Notes under the pieces: model-generated
Seen by the model: only the letters and a program-made list of their open reading frames with translations
The model's database searches: none
Told to the model about the DNA's origin: nothing
Made by a program: the position numbers and the translations under genes
Origin: Dorea_D hominis
GTDB lineage: Bacteria; Bacillota; Clostridia; Lachnospirales; Lachnospiraceae
Direction: 5' to 3'
Assembly: GCF_014287705.1 (NCBI RefSeq)
Contig: NZ_JACOOY010000003.1
Location: 1-64,000, forward strand
Length of the DNA stretch: 64,000 nt
Shown: piece after piece, positions 32,802-39,747 of the stretch
Numbering within the stretch: position 1 is the first letter of the stretch
How the letters are laid out: each line of letters starts with the position of its first letter

Positions 32802-35081
32802 ATGATTAAATTATACGATGGAGGCGCATATCTGTTAAACGGAACAGAGATTGTAGAATCGGCTGCAGAAGTCGGAGCGAAGACCGGACAGACACCGGAT
32901 CAGAAAGAAGCAGCAAAGCAGACAATGGCTTATCATATTTTGGCAGACCATAATACTTCCGGCAATATGGAGCAGCTGCAGATTAAATTTGACAAACTGA
33001 CTTCTCATGATATTACATTTGTAGGAATTATCCAGACAGCGAGAGCTTCAGGACTGGAGCGTTTTCCAATTCCTTATGTACTTACAAACTGCCATAATTC
33101 ACTGTGTGCAGTAGGCGGAACAATCAATGAAGATGACCACATGTTTGGACTGACTTGTGCAAAGAAATACGGCGGAGTTTATGTACCGCCTCATCAGGCT
33201 GTTATCCACCAGTTTGCAAGAGAAATGCTTGCAGGCGGCGGTAAGATGATCCTTGGCTCGGACAGCCATACCCGTTACGGAGCGCTTGGAACGATGGCAA
33301 TGGGTGAAGGCGGACCGGAGCTTGTAAAACAGCTTCTGAATAAAACTTATGATATTAAGATGCCGCAGGTAGTAGGAATCTATCTGGATGGAGAGCCGAT
33401 GAAAGGTGTCGGACCACAGGATGTGGCACTGGCAATCATTGGAGCGACATTTAAAAATGGCTATGTAAACAATAAAGTGATGGAATTTGTCGGACCGGGT
33501 GTAGAAAGGTTAAGTGCAGACTTCCGAATTGGCATTGATGTTATGACAACCGAGACGACATGTTTGTCATCTATCTGGAAAACTGATGAAAAGATCAAAG
33601 AATTTTATGAGATCCACGGAAGAGTGGGAGAGTATAAAGAATTGAATCCGGGAGCAGTTACTTACTATGATGGTATGGTATATGTGAACTTAAGCGAGAT
33701 CAAACCAATGATCGCGATGCCGTTCCATCCATCGAATGTCTACACAATCGATGAAGTGAATGCAAACTTAAAAGATATTTTGCATGATGTAGAGCAGAAA
33801 GCACTGGTAAGCCTGGACGGGGCAGTAGATTATTCTCTGCAGGATAAGGTTGTAAATGGTAAATTATATGTAGATCAGGGACTGATCGCAGGATGTGCCG
33901 GTGGTGGTTTTGAAAATATCTGTGCGGCAGCAGACATTATCAAAGGTCACTACATAGGGGCAGATGCATTTACATTCAGTGTATATCCGGCAAGTACACC
34001 GATTTATATGGAACTTGTGAAGAATGGCGTAGTGGCAGATCTGATGGAGGCAGGAACGATTGTGAAGACAGCATTCTGCGGACCTTGCTTTGGTGCAGGA
34101 GACACTCCGGCAAACAATGCATTTTCTATCCGTCACTCAACAAGAAACTTCCCGAACCGTGAAGGTTCCAAGTTACAGAACGGACAGATTGCATCCGTTG
34201 CACTTATGGATGCAAGATCAATTGCAGCAACAGCAGCAAACAAAGGCTTCCTGACACCTGCAACAGATATGGATGTCGAATACAAAGGACAGACCTATCA
34301 TTTCGATGAGAAGATTTATGCAAACCGTGTATTTGACAGTAAGGGCGTAGCGGATCCGTCGGTAGAGATCCAGTTTGGACCGAATATCAAAGACTGGCCG
34401 GCAATGGCAGCACTTCCGGAGAATCTGCTCTTGAAAGTAGTATCCGAGATCCACGATCCGGTAACAACAACAGATGAGCTGATCCCATCCGGAGAGACTT
34501 CTTCTTACCGTTCGAATCCTTTAGGACTTGCAGAATTTGCACTGTCCAGAAAAGATCCGGCTTACGTTGGAAGAGCCAAAGAAGTGCAGAAAGCGGAGAA
34601 AGCAATTGAAGCAGGAAAATGTCCATTGGATGAATTAGAAGAATTAAAACCAGTTATGGATGTGATACATACAAAATATCCGGAAGTCGGAAAAGGCAAC
34701 CTCGGAATCGGAAGTACAATCTTCGCTGTAAAACCGGGAGACGGTTCTGCGAGAGAACAGGCAGCATCCTGCCAGAAAGTACTTGGTGGCTGGGCGAACA
34801 TTGCAAATGAATATGCAACCAAACGTTATCGCTCCAACCTTATCAACTGGGGTATGCTTCCATTCCTCACAGAAGAGGATGATAAGAACTTAAGTTTCAA
34901 GAATGGCGATTACATCTATGTGCCGGAGATCCGCAAAGTGATCGAAGATAAAGCAACAGATGTAACGGCATATGTAGTCGGTGATGAGCTTAAGGAGATT
35001 CGCTTGAAGCTTGGAGATATGACAGATGCGGAGAGAGAAATTATCTTGAAAGGATGTCTTATCAACTACTATCGTGGATAA
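32802..35081 (+). CDS. Aconitase-family hydratase (YbhJ-like)
   Basis: The 759-residue protein belongs to the aconitase superfamily: HILADHNTSG, LGSDSHTRYGALG, then Cys ligands in GLIAGCAGGGFEN and in CGPCFGAGD, and a C-terminal swivel domain with NLGIGSTIFA and GWANIANEYATKRYRSNLINWGMLP. It resembles Escherichia coli YbhJ, whose substrate is not settled, more than AcnA, citB or homoaconitase. It stands alone, with no citrate synthase or isocitrate dehydrogenase nearby. An isomerising hydratase with a 4Fe-4S cluster is likely; the substrate is unknown. Confidence 0.85.
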   Translation: MIKLYDGGAYLLNGTEIVESAAEVGAKTGQTPDQKEAAKQTMAYHILADHNTSGNMEQLQIKFDKLTSHDITFVGIIQTARASGLERFPIPYVLTNCHNSLCAVGGTINEDDHMFGLTCAKKYGGVYVPPHQAVIHQFAREMLAGGGKMILGSDSHTRYGALGTMAMGEGGPELVKQLLNKTYDIKMPQVVGIYLDGEPMKGVGPQDVALAIIGATFKNGYVNNKVMEFVGPGVERLSADFRIGIDVMTTETTCLSSIWKTDEKIKEFYEIHGRVGEYKELNPGAVTYYDGMVYVNLSEIKPMIAMPFHPSNVYTIDEVNANLKDILHDVEQKALVSLDGAVDYSLQDKVVNGKLYVDQGLIAGCAGGGFENICAAADIIKGHYIGADAFTFSVYPASTPIYMELVKNGVVADLMEAGTIVKTAFCGPCFGAGDTPANNAFSIRHSTRNFPNREGSKLQNGQIASVALMDARSIAATAANKGFLTPATDMDVEYKGQTYHFDEKIYANRVFDSKGVADPSVEIQFGPNIKDWPAMAALPENLLLKVVSEIHDPVTTTDELIPSGETSSYRSNPLGLAEFALSRKDPAYVGRAKEVQKAEKAIEAGKCPLDELEELKPVMDVIHTKYPEVGKGNLGIGSTIFAVKPGDGSAREQAASCQKVLGGWANIANEYATKRYRSNLINWGMLPFLTEEDDKNLSFKNGDYIYVPEIRKVIEDKATDVTAYVVGDELKEIRLKLGDMTDAEREIILKGCLINYYRG

Positions 35082-35100
35082 GTATGTGGATAGAATAAAA

Positions 35101-35156
35101 AACGCTGAAAAGGGGACGGGGATTTTCTAGAAAATCCCCGTCCCCTTTTCAGCGTT
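35101..35156. repeat. Perfect 56-bp palindrome
   Basis: The 28-base arm 35101-35128, containing AAAAGGGGACGGGGATTTTC, is followed without any spacer by its exact reverse complement (35129-35156), centre CTAG. AAAA precedes and TTTTTT follows at 35161, so it may serve as a terminator, but a loopless perfect palindrome is more like a repetitive extragenic palindrome or a tiny MITE. Confidence 0.8.
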
Positions 35157-35176
35157 AACCTTTTTTCCAACTTTTA

Positions 35177-35208
35177 TGCAACACTTTTTCACATGTTTTC
35201 CTCTAATA
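35177..35208 (+). promoter_or_regulatory. ECF-type promoter of the sigma gene
   Basis: TGCAACACTTTTT is followed after about 15 bases by CTCTAATA. An AAC element and a TCTAA element at this distance recall promoters read by ECF sigma factors, so the sigma gene at 35264 may drive its own transcription. This is a pattern judgement. Confidence 0.4.
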
Positions 35209-35263
35209 TATGTGGAAAATAATTCATCGATGATGGAAACAGTATCTAACAGGGAGGTCATTT

Positions 35264-35758
35264 ATGAAATGTGATGTGGATACGTTCGCGCGGATGTATG
35301 AAGAGATTTATAAAGATTTGTATCGATTTGCATTGTGTATGATGAAAAATGAACAGGATGCAGAGGATGCGGTGAGTGATGCGGTACTTTCCGGGTATGA
35401 GAACATCCGGAAACTCCGGGATGAGAAGGCTTTTAAAAGCTGGATGTTTACAATACTGGCGAACACATGTAAGAAGAAACTGCAAAATAGAAGCAGAAAG
35501 TTTCGTATGGAGAAGGATATGGAGTCGTCAGAGTCGGAGAGAAATAATTTTGGAACCAGACATCCGGATTATGGAATATCCGTAGATGTGCAACGTGCAT
35601 TTTTGCATTTGTCTGAGGAAGAGCAGACAATCATTGCGCTGTCTGTATTTGGTGGATATAACAGCAAAGAAATCGGCGAAATGCTGAAGCTGAATGCCAA
35701 TACGGTACGGTCTAAGAGAAGCCGCGGACTTGAAAAGATGGAATGTATATTAGCGTAG
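35264..35758 (+). CDS. ECF RNA polymerase sigma factor
   Basis: The 164-residue protein has region 2 (EEIYKDLYRFALCMMKNEQDAEDAV, here abbreviated by position 11-35, and KLRDEKAFKSWMFTILAN) and region 4 (LSEEEQTIIALSVFGGYNSK, then EIGEMLKLNANTVRSKRSR). GGGAGGTC precedes the ATG. Nineteen bases downstream begins a membrane-anchored beta-propeller protein that probably acts as its anti-sigma or sensor. A likely self-regulated promoter lies upstream. Confidence 0.88.
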   Translation: MKCDVDTFARMYEEIYKDLYRFALCMMKNEQDAEDAVSDAVLSGYENIRKLRDEKAFKSWMFTILANTCKKKLQNRSRKFRMEKDMESSESERNNFGTRHPDYGISVDVQRAFLHLSEEEQTIIALSVFGGYNSKEIGEMLKLNANTVRSKRSRGLEKMECILA

Positions 35759-35776
35759 GGAAAAGGAGCGTGCAAT

Positions 35777-37690
35777 ATGGAGAAAAGAGAACAGGATCTT
35801 TTGTATAAGATAGAAGTGGGCAGCGAAAATATAGTAGTTCCGGATAGCCTGAAACCGGAAAATATGAAGAAAAAACTGGAACAGTGTGCGTGGGAAGAAC
35901 GCAGGAGAAAAAGACGCAGACAGTGGAAGTTCGTGGGTACGGCAGCAGCCTGTATTGTATTGGTGGCAGGAATCACAGTATACCAGAATCGGACGAGAAT
36001 GGTAAAATCGGATTCTGCTGTGATAAACAGCGCTGATTCTTCGGATGGTGTAGTGGCAAAGTCTGTTGAGAAATGTCCGGTAAATAAGGGGAATCAGGAA
36101 AACCAGAAATATTATGCAAAAAGCTACAAAGAAATCCGTAAATATATAGAAGCGAGTGAGAAAGAGGAAACCGCCAAAGGAAGCACAAAAGAACAACAGT
36201 CATGCGCAGACGCGACAGGAGATTATTCAAATACGAATGTGCGTCAGGAAGGTGTAGATGAAGCAGACGTGGCAAAGACGGATGGTCGTTATCTCTATGT
36301 GTTAGAGGATGGCGGAGACTATGTTTCTATCGTAGACACGAAAACAAGTATGAAAAAAATCAGTGAGATTAAGGCACCGAAGGATGAAACTATCGAGGAA
36401 TTTTACCTGACAGAAAAAAATAAAAAAGTGGTAATGATATGCAGTAATTCATCGGATGATGATTATGTGGAAGATGTTACCAGGAGTTCTTTAATAAGTA
36501 AACAAACAGAAGGAACCAGAGTAGTAACTTATGATGTACAGGATAAAAAGCATCCAAAGAAAGCGGGCGAAGTATCACAGAACGGTGAGTATGAGCTTTC
36601 AAGAATTTCTGACGGGTATCTGTATATTTTCTCAAATTACTGGGTAGCGGAAAAATGGAAGAAAAAGCACCCGTCCACTTATATTCCGTATGTGGATGGC
36701 GATCTGATGAAGGCGAAAGATATTTATTTACCGGAAGGAACAAAAGGATGCATGTATGAAATTGTTTCGTCAATTAATCTGAAACAGCCGGATAAGATCG
36801 CAGACAGCAAAGCTATTTTTTCAGAAGGCGGAGACGCATATGTAAGCAACAAAAATATTTACTATTATGAAGAAGAATGGACTGGCAACGGAAAGCAGGA
36901 GAAGACATTACTCCGTAAACTATCTTACAAAAAAGGAAAACTGGCGGTTGTTGCGCAGAAGACATTCAGAGGATATCTGAATGATTCATTTTCGATTGAT
37001 GAATATGATGGATATCTCCGCATGGTTGTGATGAGAGGTAAGACAAATGCGGTCTATGTCCTGGATCAGAAATTAAAGCTGACCGGAAAGATTACAAACC
37101 TTGCGAAAGACGAGCGCGTGTATTCTGCAAGATTTTTAGGAGATACAGGATATTTTGTTACTTATAAAGAAACGGATCCGCTGTTTTCGGTAGACTTATC
37201 TAATCCGAAGAATCCGAAGATCCTTGGGCGCTTAAAAATACCGGGATTTTCCAATTACCTGCATTTCTATGGAGAAGATAAGCTTCTTGGCATCGGAATG
37301 AATGTAGATAAGAAAGGTGATGTAACAGATGGTGTGAAGCTGTCCATGTTTGATATTTCCGATAAAAAAAATGTGAAAGAGGAACATAAGTATACACTGA
37401 AAGATGTTTATAGTACAGATGTGGAATGGGATTATAAAGCGGCGCTTATTGATGTGGAAAAAAATATAATCGGCTTCCCGGCAGGAGGAGAAAACAGACA
37501 AATGTATTATTTATTCAGCTATACAGAAGAAAAGGGATTTCAGTGTAACATGAAAGAAAAGATTTATGGAAGTGATGCGTTATCGACAAGAGGTATATAT
37601 ATTAAAGACCGTCTATATGTAATCCATGGAAATGTACTGAAAGCGTATAGCCTGAAGACATATAAGAAAGTTGATGACTGTCTGCTGTAA
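35777..37690 (+). CDS. Membrane-anchored beta-propeller protein, putative anti-sigma partner
   Basis: The 637-residue protein has a cytoplasmic N-terminus of about 50 residues with a basic RRKRRRQWK end, one membrane helix (about 53-70) and a large outside domain. NTNVRQEGVDEADVAKTDGRYLYVL (around 155-180) is the hallmark of the secreted beta-propeller domain family PF09826. Co-transcription with an ECF sigma gene and the short cytoplasmic part suggest an anti-sigma sensor. The binding partner outside is unknown. A long hairpin follows the gene. Confidence 0.82.
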   Translation: MEKREQDLLYKIEVGSENIVVPDSLKPENMKKKLEQCAWEERRRKRRRQWKFVGTAAACIVLVAGITVYQNRTRMVKSDSAVINSADSSDGVVAKSVEKCPVNKGNQENQKYYAKSYKEIRKYIEASEKEETAKGSTKEQQSCADATGDYSNTNVRQEGVDEADVAKTDGRYLYVLEDGGDYVSIVDTKTSMKKISEIKAPKDETIEEFYLTEKNKKVVMICSNSSDDDYVEDVTRSSLISKQTEGTRVVTYDVQDKKHPKKAGEVSQNGEYELSRISDGYLYIFSNYWVAEKWKKKHPSTYIPYVDGDLMKAKDIYLPEGTKGCMYEIVSSINLKQPDKIADSKAIFSEGGDAYVSNKNIYYYEEEWTGNGKQEKTLLRKLSYKKGKLAVVAQKTFRGYLNDSFSIDEYDGYLRMVVMRGKTNAVYVLDQKLKLTGKITNLAKDERVYSARFLGDTGYFVTYKETDPLFSVDLSNPKNPKILGRLKIPGFSNYLHFYGEDKLLGIGMNVDKKGDVTDGVKLSMFDISDKKNVKEEHKYTLKDVYSTDVEWDYKAALIDVEKNIIGFPAGGENRQMYYLFSYTEEKGFQCNMKEKIYGSDALSTRGIYIKDRLYVIHGNVLKAYSLKTYKKVDDCLL

Positions 37691-37800
37691 ATGGAATTTA
37701 CGCTGTAAATATAATTGTTGACTGGGTGCTGCATACTGTTGCAACAAAAAAATAGAATTTTAATCCTATAATATGTAAATAGCAGATATGAAAAATAAAG

Positions 37801-37866
37801 AAAACCTTCGGCAAAGGATTCCTGATTTACATGAGGTGAAAAAGGAACCGATATGTCGGAGGTTTT
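37801..37866. terminator. Long hairpin between convergent genes
   Basis: AAAACCTTCGGC pairs with GTCGGAGGTTTT (two G-T pairs) and an inner GGATTCCT/AGGAACC stem extends it. It lies between the beta-propeller gene and bioY and can end transcription from both sides. Confidence 0.6.
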
Positions 37867-37945
37867 CTCTGTTTGGGCTCCGGATGAAAGTGCCAATTGC
37901 AAATTCTGTTGGGGCTCTATAGGGCTAAGATTTGGCTAAATCGAT

Positions 37946-38503
37946 TTATTTTATTGCAGACAGACGGCTTCTTAAGATCGGTCCTACAATCATAGCGATA
38001 ATGATCTTAACAGCATCTCCGGCAAGATACGGAAGCACGCCGACAGATAATCCTGCCATGAAAGAAATATGCATCTGGTAAGCAAGCCATGCAGTTCCGA
38101 AAATGTAAGCAACAGCAAGACCGAGTACCATGCCAAGAACAGCCGGAAGCTTTTTGCCGCCAAATTTGTTAGTACCGATTCCTGCGATTATCGTCATGAA
38201 AATGAATCCAATCAGATATCCGCCAGTCGGTCCGGCAAGCTTTTCAAGTCCACCAGTAAAACCGGAAAATACAGGCAGACCTGCAATTCCGAGAAGCAGA
38301 TAAATGATATAGCTGAAAAGTGCATCATTCCAGGAAAGAATAAAAACAGCGATATATATAACCAGATTTGTCAGTGAAATCGGCACCGGACTGACTGGAA
38401 TTGGAATAGCAAATGGTGCCAGAATACAGATAACGGCAGTGATCAAAGCAATCTCTACCATACGTTTTGTAGTAAAAGCTGATTTAGTAGTTGATGTCTC
38501 CAT
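37946..38503 (-). CDS. bioY: Biotin transporter substrate-binding subunit BioY
   Basis: The 185-residue protein is the S component of an ECF-type vitamin importer. It has six membrane helices and the BioY landmarks PIPVSPVPISLTNL, GLPVFSGFTGGLEKLAGPTGGYLIGF and LPYLAGDAVKIIIA. The start at 38503 has AAAGGAC before it; the upstream in-frame ATG at 38542 gives a non-homologous extension. The energising EcfA/EcfT genes are not in the window. A consensus promoter overlapped by a BirA-like palindrome indicates repression by biotin. Confidence 0.95.
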   Translation of the reverse strand: METSTTKSAFTTKRMVEIALITAVICILAPFAIPIPVSPVPISLTNLVIYIAVFILSWNDALFSYIIYLLLGIAGLPVFSGFTGGLEKLAGPTGGYLIGFIFMTIIAGIGTNKFGGKKLPAVLGMVLGLAVAYIFGTAWLAYQMHISFMAGLSVGVLPYLAGDAVKIIIAMIVGPILRSRLSAIK

Positions 38504-38564
38504 GTAAAAAGTCCTTTCTGTGATGTGAGTTTGTTCGTACAATAATCATTTATTTAACAAAGTC

Positions 38565-38617
38565 ATTATAATTGTAGATATGAGGAATGTCAACTATAAA
38601 AATATAAAGGTTAACAA
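38565..38617 (-). promoter_or_regulatory. bioY promoter with BirA-like operator
   Basis: On the minus strand TTGACA (38593-38588) and TATAAT (38570-38565) are 17 bases apart, a consensus sigma-A promoter. TTGTTAACC (38617-38609) and AGTTGACAT (38595-38587), 13 bases apart, form an imperfect inverted repeat like BirA sites; the second half covers the -35 box. Biotin-loaded BirA would block the promoter. Confidence 0.7.
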
Positions 38618-38645
38618 TTAAGAATCGAAAGATGTCATAAAATCA

Positions 38646-38819
38646 CTACCTGACAAGCACATCGAATTTGTCATCATTTAAATACATATCCAGTTTAATG
38701 AAACGTCCCGATTCTGGAAGCTTTGACACAGCGTGGATTGCATTTTTTATTTTGATATAGATATCGGTCACTTTCAATAAAATTGCCTGGTTATTCACAC
38801 TGAAAAAACGGCATGTCAC
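38646..38819 (-). pseudogene. Short coding remnant (minus strand)
   Basis: A 57-codon frame with natural-looking composition ends KLPESGRFIKLDMYLNDDKF-DVLVR. No ribosome site or good start precedes it and I recognise no family. It appears to be the C-terminal end of a lost gene. Confidence 0.3.
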
Positions 38820-38973
38820 GCAGACGGAGCGCGCAGAGGATGAGCCAGTGAGCGTGGAAGTTATGGCAGAAAAAGCTGCAAATTATATAGAAGAGGAGTA
38901 TGGAGATGATGATTTTGAGTATGTTTGTTATGGCTTGAAAATGTTATGCTATGTATCAGAAGAACATGAATAA
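38761..38973 (+). pseudogene. Short coding remnant (plus strand)
   Basis: An open frame without an early ATG ends in VMAEKAANYIEEEYGDDDF and CYGLKMLCYVSEEHE before TAA at 38971. The acidic, helical sequence looks coded; a GTG at about 38850 is the only plausible start and has no clear ribosome site. Family unknown; probably a gene end. Confidence 0.3.
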
Positions 38974-39048
38974 AAAGTCATAATTGACAGATAATAACAA
39001 AATAGAAACGATGAAATAAAATAATATAATAAAAATATAAAAATAGTG

Positions 39049-39077
39049 TTGACAAAATAAAGGCGCGGTGCTATTAT
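39049..39077 (+). promoter_or_regulatory. Strong consensus promoter
   Basis: TTGACA at 39049-39054, exactly 17 bases, TATTAT at 39072-39077. No large gene follows before a terminator at 39574, so the transcript is either a regulatory RNA or the mRNA of the small frame at 39205. Confidence 0.75.
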
Positions 39078-39204
39078 AAAGTCAATCCAAAAGAGATACG
39101 AAATCTAAAAATCAAATAAAAGAAGATCTGACGAGAAAGGATTTTCGAAATAACATTTGAGAGATTTGAAGATTTGGAAATTCATGTAAAGGAGGCTTAT
39201 TCCG

Positions 39205-39294
39205 TTGGACAGTTTAATCGATTCATCAATTCAATATGTTAGTGGTATGGCAGAGAATGATTCCCGAAAAATAAGCCTTTACCATAGACGTTAG
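39205..39294 (+). CDS. Small peptide inside an RNA hairpin
   Basis: A 29-residue frame starts at TTG behind the perfect site AAAGGAGG (39188-39195) and begins MDSLIDSSIQYVSGMAEN, ending SLYHRR. GTAAAGGAGGCTTATT (39186-39201) can pair with AATAAGCCTTTAC (39270-39282): 8 bp, a 3-base bulge and 5 bp. The ribosome site is thus inside a stem whose other arm is coding sequence near the end of the frame. This could be a leader peptide or a regulatory RNA. A strong promoter lies 130 bases upstream. I know no homologue. Confidence 0.45.
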   Translation: MDSLIDSSIQYVSGMAENDSRKISLYHRR

Positions 39295-39437
39295 AATCCG
39301 GTAAGATTAGAATGGAAGAAAAAAAGAAATCGGAGATGTCAAAAAACCGGAAGATAGAATAAAGAGTTACATCTGCACAGACATATTGGAAATAAATACC
39401 ACAGATAGAAGAAAAACGAGTAAAACTTATGTGAAGT

Positions 39438-39465
39438 TATAAAATGTGTAAAGAAACATTTTATA
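39438..39465 (+). promoter_or_regulatory. Perfect 10-bp stem-loop
   Basis: TATAAAATGT and ACATTTTATA flank an 8-base loop. It lies within the presumed transcript from 39049, and may also be a protein-binding site. Apart from the small frame and this hairpin I see nothing coding in 39295-39573. Confidence 0.4.
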
Positions 39466-39573
39466 CATACCCCTTACTCATCCTTAAAAATAGAAAGGAA
39501 AAGGTTGCGGGAATTGGTAATAATATTTCCTCCGATTTAATATAATAATAAATATGATAAAATTCAATATAAG

Positions 39574-39616
39574 ATAGCCATTGCAATCAGGAACGACTGT
39601 AATGGCTATTTTAATG
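39574..39616 (+). terminator. Terminator before the TPR/P-loop gene
   Basis: ATAGCCATTGCA pairs fully with TGTAATGGCTAT (one G-T pair), followed by TTTTAATG. It would end the transcript from the 39049 promoter and isolate it from the next gene. Confidence 0.7.
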
Positions 39617-39747
39617 TTACATTTTTGTAATATTTTTTTAACAAATAGAGCGTATATTTTGACAATGCTAATACCATATGCTAAACTTATATCATCTTTA
39701 AATATAGTAAAATAGTAGAAATATAATTAAATTTTGAGGTGAGAAAT

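Noticed and set aside
35101..35156. Ordinary intrinsic terminator of the hydratase gene
   Set aside because: A perfect 28-bp loopless palindrome is longer and different in shape from the other terminators here, although it may still terminate.
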